A DNA stretch of 64,000 nucleotides from Anaerolineaceae bacterium. GTDB lineage: Bacteria; Chloroflexota; Anaerolineae; Aggregatilineales; Phototrophicaceae. Positions 42,294 to 51,218 of the stretch are shown one piece after another. Position numbers and translations under genes: made by a program. The DNA lies in assembly GCA_020634115.1 (NCBI GenBank), contig JACKCH010000011.1:434001-498000 (forward strand), given 5' to 3'. Position 1 is the first letter of the stretch. Each line of letters begins with the position of its first letter. A model generated the notes under the pieces. The model was not told the DNA's origin. It did no database searches and saw only the letters and a program-made list of their open reading frames with translations.

Positions 42294-43145
42294 TTACCCG
42301 TCCTGCGCCTTGAGTTTACGGGCGCTGCTGCCATTCGGGTGCAGCACAACCGCTGCCGGAGCATCCAGCAGACCGTGTGTGAGCGATTCGACGTAAATGC
42401 ACATCTGCCAATCAATGGCGACATCCGCCACACCCAGTTCGATGTCCACCAATTCGACGCCGGTGTTACGGACAATCGCAATCGGGGTAGCCTCGGCGGT
42501 TTCGCCCATCACCATCTGGGCGCATACACAGATCGAATCGGCGATTCCGCGCTGCGTGACGTGCATCGGGTTGCCAAACAGGTCTATCTTGCCGCGCTCA
42601 TCTTGAATCGGGCGGAAACCTGCCGTCGCCAGCGCCACGCCGGATGTCCCCAAACGCCCCGGCATCAGCCAGCTATCGGTCAGAATCACGCCGGCATCCA
42701 CCCCCAGCCGTTCACGCAGTACCTGACGGAGGCGAGCAGCGGACTGGTATGGGTGTTCAGGGAACAACACGGCAAACCCGTTCGGGACGTTGGAACGATC
42801 TATCCCGGCATTGGGTGACAGAATGCCCTGCTTGTAAGTGAGCAGAAAACCGGAAATCCCACCGAATACATGGTCGGCCTCCTGCATCACCAACTGCACG
42901 AGGCGAGAGTTCATCTGGTAACGTTCGGCAATCCGTTCGGCCTCGGCGCTGACCACCACGTCATCCAGACGGATCACACGGCCTTCACTAATCGCGGTAT
43001 ATTTGCTGGATACGGCCAGCACGTCCCCGTCTTGAAGGGTTTCGCCACTACGGGCGACAGCATCTATGATGGTCTGGTGAAGGTCAAAGGCTGTGTGATA
43101 TACCGGGGCTTCTACCGGGATAACCATGAGCGGTTTGCGGGACAT
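42294..43145 (-). CDS. cofE: Coenzyme F420-0:L-glutamate ligase-like protein
   Basis: The product (283 residues from ATG 43145; longer in-frame starts up to 43214 exist) matches CofE: LAVSSKYTAISEGRVI, TYKQGILSPNAGIDRSN, TDSWLMPGRLGTSGVALA and GKIDLFGNPMHVTQ. CofE adds gamma-linked glutamates to F420-0, so the organism likely makes coenzyme F420. Other F420 biosynthesis genes are not in the window. It is convergent with the PPC-like gene. The start is uncertain because no candidate has a strong ribosome binding site. Confidence 0.85.
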   Translation of the reverse strand: MSRKPLMVIPVEAPVYHTAFDLHQTIIDAVARSGETLQDGDVLAVSSKYTAISEGRVIRLDDVVVSAEAERIAERYQMNSRLVQLVMQEADHVFGGISGFLLTYKQGILSPNAGIDRSNVPNGFAVLFPEHPYQSAARLRQVLRERLGVDAGVILTDSWLMPGRLGTSGVALATAGFRPIQDERGKIDLFGNPMHVTQRGIADSICVCAQMVMGETAEATPIAIVRNTGVELVDIELGVADVAIDWQMCIYVESLTHGLLDAPAAVVLHPNGSSARKLKAQDG

Positions 43146-43371
43146 GATTTTTCTGTAACCCATCCTAATGGGTTGCGGGCAGCCCGTTCGGAGACTCATT
43201 GAATCTCCGGGCATGTGTCGTAGGGTGGCTTGTCTGATCGCGCCCTATGTGTGAATGCTCAGACCGCGCAACCGGGCAGGCAAGCAAAATTACGCCTTTG
43301 CCTGCATGAACGAATACGCTCCATGCTAACATCTGCCAGGGTGCAATACCAGCCCGAACCACATGAGTGCC

Positions 43372-44385
43372 TTACTCGTCGTGCGGCTTCCCGTTCCCAT
43401 TGCCGTTAGGCTGGGGGGTCGCCTCTTCATCCACCCGAACCGCCTTCATGATCTGTGACCGGCTGATGATGACCGAATCATCATCCTCCTTAAGCAGGGA
43501 ATCCGGCACTGGAACACTGTGCTGTTCCATGAAATCAGCCAGCGCACCGCTGAAGGTACGCACCGCCGCCTCATCACCATAGGTTTCCCGCATTTCGCGC
43601 AGGTGGTCTATCAGCCACAGGTAGAGGTCCGCCTCGGTGCGGTCCGGGAATTTTTCCAGGATGCCGTATTTACGGATAAGTGTCACTGCCGGACGGTACA
43701 CCCGGTCATACCAATCCACAGCCGCTCGCTCTATCGGAACAGCTTCGCCCTCCTCACGCTCCATGACCGCTTTATGCAGGTACACATGCCCCAGCAAATC
43801 CGGGTAGAGCGAGACTTCAGAGAGCTTGATGGACTGTCGGTGGGGACGGCTGCGCCCCAGGCCGGTTTCTTCCAGGAAAGCGGCGTGCGTGGCGGCGGCA
43901 TCCAGGTCTTCTTTGGTCATGCCCGGTTCGAGGTTGACCGCTGTCGGCAGTTCGGTGACATGCGCCTCAATGGTTTTCGCGCCCAGTTGGCGGGCAACCG
44001 AAACGCGGTGGTTGCCATCGCGCACAAAATACACGTCGTCCACCTGATAGAGTTCAATCGGCGGCACACCTTCCATACTGTGAATTTTGGCGTAAACCCG
44101 GCTCCAACGCTCCTGGCTTTCGCTGCCTTTGGGCAGAAAAGTACTGCTGAAATCCCGATAGCGGCCCACGCTACCTACGATCCGATCCAATGGGACATTT
44201 TGCAGTCCTCTATAGCTTTCCTGGCGCAACCGCAGCCGGGTTTTGATGTCATCAAAACTCAGAAGTTCCGGCGATTTGCCCCGCAACAGATTCATAATAT
44301 CTTCCCAGAACGCTTTGCGGCGGGCGTTCTGAAAAGCCGCTATGCCATCGGCGTAGTTTTGTTTGAATGTCGAGTCTTCGGACAT
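43372..44385 (-). CDS. DUF4032 / ParB-like N-terminal domain protein
   Basis: The 337-residue protein has an N-terminal helical part (FWEDIMNLLRGKSPELLSFD) and a ParB/Srx-like nucleotide-binding core with VYFVRDGNHRVSVARQLGAK (residues about 115-135), where the DGNHR motif is the family hallmark. Further helices follow, with a Pro/Asn-rich C-terminal tail. Proteins of this type are widespread in Chloroflexi and Actinobacteria and have been called universal-stress-like or CBS-associated regulators. The function is not established. GGGGA lies before the start. Confidence 0.75.
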   Translation of the reverse strand: MSEDSTFKQNYADGIAAFQNARRKAFWEDIMNLLRGKSPELLSFDDIKTRLRLRQESYRGLQNVPLDRIVGSVGRYRDFSSTFLPKGSESQERWSRVYAKIHSMEGVPPIELYQVDDVYFVRDGNHRVSVARQLGAKTIEAHVTELPTAVNLEPGMTKEDLDAAATHAAFLEETGLGRSRPHRQSIKLSEVSLYPDLLGHVYLHKAVMEREEGEAVPIERAAVDWYDRVYRPAVTLIRKYGILEKFPDRTEADLYLWLIDHLREMRETYGDEAAVRTFSGALADFMEQHSVPVPDSLLKEDDDSVIISRSQIMKAVRVDEEATPQPNGNGNGKPHDE

Positions 44386-44622
44386 ACTACGTCCCCTTCG
44401 ACTAATTGAATGTCAATTTCTATGGTAGGGATTTTCCCTGATAACACAATATCAGAATTGCACAGTATGAGTGGGCTAATTTTATTAACTTTGTGCCAAA
44501 AGGCGATTAATGAAGGGACATAATAGAGGGCGGTTGTGCGAATTCCCCAACGGTTTTGTATAAAAGTGGAGAACTATGCCACGATAGTAGCAGATTTGAG
44601 GACACTATATCAAGGAGCAACT

Positions 44623-45798
44623 ATGTCCAAACTCACCTGGATTGAAGATGAACTCGCCAACCTGCGGGAACAGGGGCTTTTCACGAATATCCGCACGCTT
44701 TCCAGCCCCCAAGGAGCCTGGCTGGAAGTGGACGGCAGGCGCGTGTTGAATTTCTGCGCGAACAACTACCTGGGGCTGGCGAATCACCCGCAACTGCGGG
44801 ACGCTGCCAAAGCCGCGATTGACCGGATGGGCATCGGCCCGGCAGCGGTGCGGACGATTGCCGGAACGACCAACCTGCACCTGCAACTCGAAAAACGGCT
44901 GGCGACCTTCAAAGGGGTTGAGGCGGCGCTCACCTTCCAGAGCGGCTTTAACGCCAATATCGCCACTATTCCGGCGCTGGTCGGCAAAGGGGATGTGATT
45001 TTCAGCGACCAGTTGAACCACGCCAGCATCATTGATGGCTGCCGCCTGAGCCGCGCGCAGATTGTGGCCTACGCGCACAATGACACAGACGACCTGCGCC
45101 GCAAAATCGCCGAAACGACAGAATACGGGCGGCGTATCATCATCACCGACGGCGTGTTCAGCATGGACGGCGACATCGCCCCACTACCCGCGCTCTACGA
45201 AGTGGCCGCCGAGCATGACATTCTGCTGATGGTGGACGACGCGCACGGGGAAGGCGTCCTCGGCAAGGGCGGGCGCGGCATTGTAGACCACTTTGATTTA
45301 CACGGCAAAGTGGATATTGAAGTCGGCACAATGTCGAAGGCGTTCGGCGTGGTCGGCGGCATCGTGGCCGGACGACAAATCCTGGTAGACTGGCTGAAGC
45401 AGCGGGCGCGTCCTTTCCTCTTCAGCAGCGCCATGACCATCCCCGATGTGGCGGCGTGTCTGGCGGCGGTTGATCTGCTGGAAAGCTCGACAGAACTGGT
45501 AGACCGGCTGTGGTCGAATGCCAGACTGTTCCGCGAGGGGCTGGCCGGGTTGGGCTTCAATACCGGCCACTCGCAGACGCCGATTGTCCCGGTGATGCTG
45601 GGCGAAGCGCCGCTGGCGCAGCAGTTCAGCAAGCGCCTGTTCGAGGAAGGCGTGTTTGCGATGGCGATTGGCTTCCCGACTGTGCCACAGGGCAAGGCGC
45701 GAATCCGCGTGATGAACTCCGCCGCGCACACCCCGGAAGACCTGGAAACCGCCCTGGCTGCCTTCGAGCGCGTGGGCAAGGAACTGGGCGTGGTGTAA
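44623..45798 (+). CDS. kbl: Glycine C-acetyltransferase (2-amino-3-ketobutyrate CoA ligase)
   Basis: From ATG 44623 behind AAGGAG, the 391-residue product is an alpha-oxoamine synthase. It has the PLP lysine in GTMSKAFGVVGG (Lys239), VDDAHGEGVLG, the NYLGLANHP opening loop and SGFNANIATIPALVG. Kbl cleaves 2-amino-3-oxobutyrate with CoA to glycine and acetyl-CoA in threonine breakdown. The partner threonine dehydrogenase is not adjacent; the zinc alcohol dehydrogenase at 8.8 kb belongs to another operon. Length and motifs agree well with the family. Confidence 0.93.
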   Translation: MSKLTWIEDELANLREQGLFTNIRTLSSPQGAWLEVDGRRVLNFCANNYLGLANHPQLRDAAKAAIDRMGIGPAAVRTIAGTTNLHLQLEKRLATFKGVEAALTFQSGFNANIATIPALVGKGDVIFSDQLNHASIIDGCRLSRAQIVAYAHNDTDDLRRKIAETTEYGRRIIITDGVFSMDGDIAPLPALYEVAAEHDILLMVDDAHGEGVLGKGGRGIVDHFDLHGKVDIEVGTMSKAFGVVGGIVAGRQILVDWLKQRARPFLFSSAMTIPDVAACLAAVDLLESSTELVDRLWSNARLFREGLAGLGFNTGHSQTPIVPVMLGEAPLAQQFSKRLFEEGVFAMAIGFPTVPQGKARIRVMNSAAHTPEDLETALAAFERVGKELGVV

Positions 45799-45811
45799 CT
45801 TCACTGTATGG

Positions 45812-45832
45812 GGGCGGCGTCCCGCGTCGCCC
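45812..45832. repeat. Hairpin repeat in the kbl-dehalogenase gap
   Basis: GGGCGGCG and CGTCGCCC arms around TCCCG-type loop, preceded by GTATGG. It resembles the GTAGGG family in shape and placement. Confidence 0.5.
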
Positions 45833-45875
45833 TCCGTATCCATCCCTAACCAATCCATTTTAAGGAGTCTCCCTC

Positions 45876-46775
45876 ATGCCGGTTATTCGCACCCCCGACG
45901 AACGTTTTGCCAATCTGCCCGACTGGCCGTATGCGCCGCACTATGTCGAAGTCAACGGACTGCGCCTGCATTACGTGGACGAAGGCACAGGCGACGAGAC
46001 GTTTCTCTGCCTGCATGGCGAGCCAAGCTGGTCGTTTCTCTATCGCAAGATGATTCCCGCCCTGGCGCAGAAAGGGCGGGTGATTGCGCCGGATATGGTG
46101 GGCTTCGGGCGTTCGGATAAATATACCGAGTTAGAGGACTACACGTATCACATGCACCATGCCACGCTGACCGGCTTCATCGAGGCGCTCGACCTTCAAA
46201 ATATTACGCTCATCTGCCAGGATTGGGGCGGGATTCTCGGCCTGGTGATCGCTACTGAACAGCTGGAGCGATTCGCCCGGTTGGTGATTATGAACACCGG
46301 GCTGCCTACCGGCGATATACCCATGTCGGAAGGATTTATGCAGTGGCGGGCGTTCGCGGAGAAGGTCGGGCGTAGCATGTCCATCAGTCGTCTGTTTGAA
46401 GCAAGTTCAGGCAGTGTCAAGCCCACACCGGAAGTCCTGGCCGCCTACGAAGCGCCCTTCCCGAATGAATCATACAAGGCGGGCGTGGCGACCTTCCCGC
46501 TGCTCGTCCCTATCCAGCCCGACTCGCCCGGCGCGGCGGAAGTCCGGGCGGCGCGGGAGCAGCTCAAAACCTGGGATAAACCGGCATTGGTCATGTTCTC
46601 CGATAGCGACCCAATCACAAGAGGCGGTGATCGCTTTTTCCGCAAGTTGATCCCCACCGCTAAAAATCAGCCGGAGATCACTATCCAGGGCGCCGGACAC
46701 TTCTTACAGGAGGAGCAGGGCGACATCATCGCCCGGCATATCCTGGTCTTTGTGGAACGTGAGCCGGTGGCTTAG
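45876..46775 (+). CDS. Haloalkane dehalogenase (alpha/beta hydrolase)
   Basis: The 299-residue protein has the haloalkane-dehalogenase layout: oxyanion segment LHGEPSWSFLYRKM, nucleophile Asp116 in ICQDWGG (with the halide-stabilising Trp next to it), and His275 in GAGHFLQEEQ. The HGEPSWSFLYRKM and DWGG motifs are those of the DhlA-like subfamily I. Such enzymes cut carbon-halogen bonds hydrolytically to give an alcohol, halide and a proton. A ribosome binding site AAGGAG precedes it. It follows kbl closely, and the stop overlaps that of a convergent DUF1697 gene. Substrate range cannot be read from sequence. Confidence 0.85.
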   Translation: MPVIRTPDERFANLPDWPYAPHYVEVNGLRLHYVDEGTGDETFLCLHGEPSWSFLYRKMIPALAQKGRVIAPDMVGFGRSDKYTELEDYTYHMHHATLTGFIEALDLQNITLICQDWGGILGLVIATEQLERFARLVIMNTGLPTGDIPMSEGFMQWRAFAEKVGRSMSISRLFEASSGSVKPTPEVLAAYEAPFPNESYKAGVATFPLLVPIQPDSPGAAEVRAAREQLKTWDKPALVMFSDSDPITRGGDRFFRKLIPTAKNQPEITIQGAGHFLQEEQGDIIARHILVFVEREPVA

Positions 46776-47314
46776 GATTCCCCGCACAGGTTGAGCAGTT
46801 TGAGAATCGTGTTCCAGTTACGGGCGGTACCGGTGGTTTTCAGGCGCTTCTCGATGAAAACGTTGGTCAGCTTGGAACGCCCCGCGCCGTCCGTATAGAA
46901 CACAAAAAGTTCCTGTCCCACTACCTGTAGCACTTCCGGCCCCTGGTGGTCGTTCAGCAGGGTTTGTATTGCTGTGTCGCCCGGCGCGGTTGCCAGGAAT
47001 GTTACCAACGCCTTGCTCGGTTCGGCTAACTGCTCAGCAGTGTAGGGGGCGTGTTCCACGACTGCCCGCAGGTCGGCGCATGTCCGCAGGATGATTTTCG
47101 ACTCAAAGCCGAACGTGTTGAAAACGCCCGCTTCAATCTGCGCAGCCAGTTGCGCTGGGTCGGCGGCTGTCTCGAAGATGACATTCCCGCTCTGTAACAG
47201 CGTTTGCACGTTCGTAAAGCCCAGCGACTCATACAGCGCCTTGAGTTCCGCCATACGGATTTTCTTGTTGCCGCCGACATTGATGCCCCGCAGCAGGGAA
47301 ATATAGACTGGCAT
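46772..47314 (-). CDS. DUF1697 protein
   Basis: The 180-residue protein starts PVYISLLRGINVGGNKKIRM, with the characteristic SLGFTNVQTLLQSGNVIFE strand pair, and ends with the KRLKTTGTARNWNTI helix. This matches DUF1697 along its full length. The family function is unknown. Upstream GGAGGAAACC supports the start. Its last base region overlaps the end of the dehalogenase gene on the other strand. Confidence 0.88.
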   Translation of the reverse strand: MPVYISLLRGINVGGNKKIRMAELKALYESLGFTNVQTLLQSGNVIFETAADPAQLAAQIEAGVFNTFGFESKIILRTCADLRAVVEHAPYTAEQLAEPSKALVTFLATAPGDTAIQTLLNDHQGPEVLQVVGQELFVFYTDGAGRSKLTNVFIEKRLKTTGTARNWNTILKLLNLCGES

Positions 47315-47392
47315 AGTGAGGTTTCCTCCAAAACAAAACCACCTGGACGGCAGAGCGCCAAACCAGGTGGCTCAGAATTCAGACGCGGCTGG

Positions 47393-48793
47393 TTAGCCGG
47401 GTTGCAGGGTCGCGGTGGGGGGCAGCGGGGCAAGGGTTGGTTGGCTGTTAGCCGTCGTTTCCTCGTTGCTGCCGCCGGTAGTTGTCACCGGATTCTGCCC
47501 GGTCAACGGCGTTACGCCAGTGGTGTTCGCCGTCGGGGTCGCGTCAGCGACACAGCGGAAGCCTGCCCACAACGTCTGGTCATTGGGTGCCAAATCCTGA
47601 CGTTGAACCGAACGGGCGAAGAACGGCACGGTATCCCACGAACCACCGCGCAGCACCTTATTCGTCCCAGCAACTGGGCCTTGCGGGTTGATGGTGGTCG
47701 CGCCGGTCTGTGCCAACTGCGTATAGTAAACTGGCGAATACCAATCACTCACCCATTCCGCCACATTCCCAGCCATGTTCAGAATACCGAACGAAGTCGC
47801 GCCAATCGCGTAGCTATCCACCGGGCCAGCGCCGGGGTCACTGGTCACTGGGCGGTTGGTCTTGGCGTAATCGGTGGAGAACGTATTACCCCAGGGGTAG
47901 AGATTCCCCTGTTCACCCCGCGCCGCATACTCCCATTCCGCCTCAGTCGGCAGACGGCGACCAATCGCCTCACAATAGGCCTGCGCACCATACCAAGTCA
48001 CATTTACCACCGGGAAATTCTTGATGACATCCACCACCCGGTAATTGGCGCTGTCAAAAATGACGTTGCTGCCGGGGTCTTCCGCCCGTGTCGCCAGGCA
48101 CACCTGCCCAAAGCACCTGTTCCGGTGGCTGTTCGGCCCCATCACGCTGGAATTGAGGAACGTCAGGTATTGTTCGAGCGTGACTTCGGTCACTTCCATC
48201 TCAAAGGTGTTGACCGTAACCGGATGCGGCGGTGACGAGTCCTCGCCCATCGCCAGTGTACACGCCCCGCCAAATACATCCACGCATTCGCGCACGGCGT
48301 CTGCGACTTCCTGGGGCGTCGTTCCCATCATGAACGTCCCGCCAGAAATTTCGCGCGTCTGCGTCCGAATCGCCAACAGTTCGGGCGGGATAGCCGCCTC
48401 AATACTGGTGGGTTGGGTCGGAATCACCGATACGAGGGTCGCGGTGAGGGTAGCGCTGGGTTCAACCTGAACCGAGGCGGTATCCTGCGTCGGCGGGGGC
48501 GGGGTCGCAGTAGGTGCAACCACCTGAACCTCCTGCGCCGTCACACTCGGAGCAAGCACCTCCGTTGGGAGCGGTGTTGGTGTGACCGGGAGCGGGGTGG
48601 CCGTAATAATGACCGGCGTCGTGGTCGCATTCAGCGCCGCCAGGAAGCCCGTGTTGAGCAGCCCGGATGTACCGCCAATGACGATCACCAGCCCAAAGAC
48701 TGCCGCGCAGCCAAACCCAAAAATAAACCCCATCACCAACCACTGCCAGGCGCCACTGCGCCGCCCGCGTAAGTTGCCGTAATTTCGTGACAT
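47393..48793 (-). CDS. Membrane-anchored SUMF1-fold protein, probably non-catalytic
   Basis: The 466-residue protein has a cytoplasmic N-terminus, one transmembrane helix (residues about 16-38), a Pro/Thr-rich extracytoplasmic linker (55-130), and a formylglycine-generating-enzyme fold (residues 145-420: GGTFMMGT, PHPVTVNTFEMEVTEVT, RLPTEAEWEYAARG, GNVAEWVSDW, VLRGGSW, AGFRCVAD). In true FGE enzymes a reactive cysteine sits before the final GFR segment, in an RSxCH-type motif. Here the corresponding region reads ARSVQRQDLAPNDQTLW with no cysteine, so it is more likely a binding or structural module than a sulfatase activator. GAGGAG precedes the ATG. Confidence 0.8.
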   Translation of the reverse strand: MSRNYGNLRGRRSGAWQWLVMGFIFGFGCAAVFGLVIVIGGTSGLLNTGFLAALNATTTPVIITATPLPVTPTPLPTEVLAPSVTAQEVQVVAPTATPPPPTQDTASVQVEPSATLTATLVSVIPTQPTSIEAAIPPELLAIRTQTREISGGTFMMGTTPQEVADAVRECVDVFGGACTLAMGEDSSPPHPVTVNTFEMEVTEVTLEQYLTFLNSSVMGPNSHRNRCFGQVCLATRAEDPGSNVIFDSANYRVVDVIKNFPVVNVTWYGAQAYCEAIGRRLPTEAEWEYAARGEQGNLYPWGNTFSTDYAKTNRPVTSDPGAGPVDSYAIGATSFGILNMAGNVAEWVSDWYSPVYYTQLAQTGATTINPQGPVAGTNKVLRGGSWDTVPFFARSVQRQDLAPNDQTLWAGFRCVADATPTANTTGVTPLTGQNPVTTTGGSNEETTANSQPTLAPLPPTATLQPG

Positions 48794-49168
48794 AAAAATC
48801 TCCTCAGACCGGAAGCACTATCTGTTTCCGCAAGCCCTCTATCATACCGCGTCAGTGCTGTGGGGTAATGGGACGTTGCCCAGGCGTCGGGCGATCGTCA
48901 GATTCGTCGTGTTCCGGCGCACTCACACTTCAATCGTACTGTCGTGGTACACAGAAGGGGCAGAAGCCCCTTTTTGCTGACACCCTGTTCCGGGTCTTGC
49001 CGTCCAATATTACCACAAGGAGAAACGCCTTCAAGTCCTGAAGACCTGTCCTGGAACGAGGATGCTTGACAGCCGCCCGCACTGGCGTTAGGCTTTGTGT
49101 AACTGTTTATAGATGAGGAAACTTCAATCCTCTAACCGGCGGAACCGGAAACAGAAAGATAACCGGCA
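48794..49168. other. Intergenic region with an orphan terminator-like hairpin
   Basis: A 375-base gap. It contains a hairpin AAGGGGC/GCCCCTT with a four-base loop at 48955-48972, followed by a thymine run on the plus strand. No plus-strand gene ends nearby, so it may terminate an unannotated RNA or belong to the leader of the downstream gene. No RNA gene was recognised. Confidence 0.4.
48955..48975 (+). terminator. Orphan terminator-like hairpin
   Basis: Arms AAGGGGC and GCCCCTT enclose AGAA and are followed by TTT, giving a five-base thymine run overall. It lies about 190 bases before the GNAT gene with no plus-strand gene before it within 2 kb. Confidence 0.45.
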
Positions 49169-50188
49169 ATGGTCAGCTTACATGCCTCACAGAAATCCTC
49201 TACACTCACCAGTGGGCTGCGTTCAATCAACCTGCGCACAGACTTATCCCCTCTGGCCGACCTGATTGAACTATCCTTTGCGGATAGCATGGATAGCAGC
49301 GGACGGGCCGCGATCCGCGAAATGCGCACACTGAGCAATTTAGGACTAGGGCTGAATCTGCTCGCCAGGGTGAATGAACTAGCGCAGGGGATCAGTACCG
49401 GGTATGTATGGGTACAGGATGGGCGGTTAGTGGGGAATGTCTCGGTCTATCAAACGAACTGGCCGAAAGACCTGGGCAAAACCTGGATTATTGCGAATGT
49501 CGCCGTTCACCCGAACTATCGCCAGCGCGGGATCGCCACCCAACTGATGGAGGCCGCGCTCCAGATGATTCGCCAGCAGCACGGTGCGCAGGCGGTGCTG
49601 CAAGTAGACGCCGATAACGCCCATGCGCTTCATTTATACGAGCAATTAGGGTTCGTGACCGAGCGCACCTGGACAACCTGGCGGCGTGGGCGGGGGACAC
49701 GGTCTCCGGTCATCCTGTTGTATGATGAAGCCGAGATTCCCCCGATTAAACCGCGCAGGAGCAGCGCGTGGGCAGCAGAATACGAAATGGCAAAGCGCCT
49801 GCGCCCGGCAGATCAGGGTGGCCTGGGTTGGCTACGCCCGCTACATCCCCATTTATTCCAGCCACCACTGCAAAAACGCCTGCTCAACTGGCTGACTCTG
49901 CAATCTATGGAACGCCTTGTAATCCACAATGAGGGCAAGCTGGGCGCTTCCTTATGGATTGAGCGGCAGTTGGGCGCGAGCAATGTCCAGTTGACGTTGA
50001 TGGTCGAACCGCTGTACCAGGGACAGTATGATGAAGCCTTGCTGGATGCCGCCATCCACCGCTACGGCCTGACGGAAAATCTGCTGATCGAACACCCCGC
50101 CGATGACGAGGATGCCGCGCTGATCTTCCGTCGTTTACGATTCGAGTCCCGACGCACCTTGACCCACATGCGATGGGTCGCGCCGTGA
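49169..50188 (+). CDS. GNAT-family N-acetyltransferase with C-terminal extension
   Basis: The 339-residue protein has an N-terminal GNAT domain (residues about 60-190) with the acetyl-CoA loop VHPNYRQRGIATQLM and HALHLYEQLGFVTE. The C-terminal 150 residues form a second, more degenerate GNAT-like half (SNVQLTLMVEPLYQGQYDEA, RRLRFESRR). The tandem arrangement is seen in several acetyltransferases of unknown substrate. Only a weak ribosome binding site (CGGCA) precedes the ATG. Substrate unknown. Confidence 0.75.
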   Translation: MVSLHASQKSSTLTSGLRSINLRTDLSPLADLIELSFADSMDSSGRAAIREMRTLSNLGLGLNLLARVNELAQGISTGYVWVQDGRLVGNVSVYQTNWPKDLGKTWIIANVAVHPNYRQRGIATQLMEAALQMIRQQHGAQAVLQVDADNAHALHLYEQLGFVTERTWTTWRRGRGTRSPVILLYDEAEIPPIKPRRSSAWAAEYEMAKRLRPADQGGLGWLRPLHPHLFQPPLQKRLLNWLTLQSMERLVIHNEGKLGASLWIERQLGASNVQLTLMVEPLYQGQYDEALLDAAIHRYGLTENLLIEHPADDEDAALIFRRLRFESRRTLTHMRWVAP

Positions 50189-50204
50189 CATATAGCCGCT
50201 GGTT

Positions 50205-50270
50205 GCTGGCTTTTAGCTGGTTAGCACTTTAGCATCTTAGCATTTTAGGTTATCGGGCTAACGTGCTATC
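50205..50270. repeat. Degenerate TTAGCA repeat
   Basis: GCTGGTTAGCACTTTAGCAT with further CTTAGCATTTTAGG and a final GGGCTAACGTGC. A tandem-like series of 7-8-base units; a shorter inverse copy is at 31487. Confidence 0.5.
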
Positions 50271-50310
50271 CTTTCCTGACAAGTGACGACTGAAAATTCG
50301 GTATTTGCCC

Positions 50311-50331
50311 GTAGGGGCATGATGCCCCTAC
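50311..50331. repeat. Perfect 21-bp palindrome (GTAGGGG family)
   Basis: Ten-base arms GTAGGGGCAT and ATGCCCCTAC around one base. It is the cleanest member of the family also seen at 11914, 36542 and, broken, at 13975. Confidence 0.7.
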
Positions 50332-50405
50332 ACCCTGCGTTGACACTTCAATATTCAGACAGGTGCTTAACGCGTCCAGTTCGGGGCGACTGGCCGAATA
50401 AATGC

Positions 50406-50948
50406 TTATCGTCCTGCCCATTCCGCGCGCAAAATGCCATATTGCAGCAGGTCGTGGCGTTCGCCATCCCGGTAGACCATACCGCGCCGCCGCCCTTCCA
50501 ACTGAAATCCGGCGCGCTCGTAGGCGCGGATTGCCGGCGCATTATAAGCGATGACGTTCAACCCGACCCGATACAGGTTGAGCTCCCGGAAGGCGTAACC
50601 GAGCAGCAGGCGCAGGGCGTCACTGCCGTAGCCTTTGCCCCGGTAAGCGGCCTCACCGATACCCATCGCCATCATAGACGTACCATTCTTCCATTTGATG
50701 TCAAACAGTGCCACGAATCCAATCAGCGTACCATCGGCCAGTGTCCGCAAGTGAAAATCGAACGAATCCGAGGAAAGACCGCTGTTAAACGCGGCCACCT
50801 GCTCAACAGACAGCGGCCTGATGGGGTCATCTTCCATCATGCGTTGGTAATCGGTATCCTGCATCCAGCGGGCGATAACAGCGTGATCTTCTGATGTGGG
50901 CGGGGCGAAACGCAGCAATCGCCCGGTAAAGAGGGAATATTCACCCAT
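50406..50948 (-). CDS. RimJ/RimL-type GNAT acetyltransferase
   Basis: The 180-residue protein has the full RimJ-type GNAT pattern: LRFAPPTSEDHAVIARW at the start, the acetyl-CoA loop EAAYRGKGYGSDALRLLLGYAF, the NAPAIRAYERAGFQLEGRRR end, and a typical length. Members acetylate protein N-termini or small molecules. CAGGAG lies before the start. The neighbouring GNAT gene is on the opposite strand and shares little similarity, so they do not look like recent duplicates. Confidence 0.85.
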   Translation of the reverse strand: MGEYSLFTGRLLRFAPPTSEDHAVIARWMQDTDYQRMMEDDPIRPLSVEQVAAFNSGLSSDSFDFHLRTLADGTLIGFVALFDIKWKNGTSMMAMGIGEAAYRGKGYGSDALRLLLGYAFRELNLYRVGLNVIAYNAPAIRAYERAGFQLEGRRRGMVYRDGERHDLLQYGILRAEWAGR

Positions 50949-51218
50949 GATGTTTGTGAGTCTCCTGTGATGTTAGGTGTTTTCGTACAGACAAAGCAAA
51001 ACGTCCCGCATTCGGTGATCCCATCATGCGGGGTTGGTCGATGCCCGGTGATGGGCTGTCTCAGTTGCCGAAAACAATCACAGGCGCCTCAATATCGCTG
51101 AAGTGAACACGGGTAACTATAACCGGGATAGCCATGAAATGACATCCCAATGTCTATCGAAAAGAATAGGCGGGAAGTGTGAATTCACCTGACCCGCCCA
51201 TTCAGCCAGGAACCATGA

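Noticed and set aside
47204..48235. Long plus-strand frame opposite the SUMF1-fold gene
   Set aside because: Antisense to a gene with strong family motifs; rich in Arg, His and Pro as expected for a GC-rich shadow frame.
47393..48793. Calling this gene a sulfatase-modifying factor
   Set aside because: The active-site cysteine region lacks a cysteine, so only the fold is supported.
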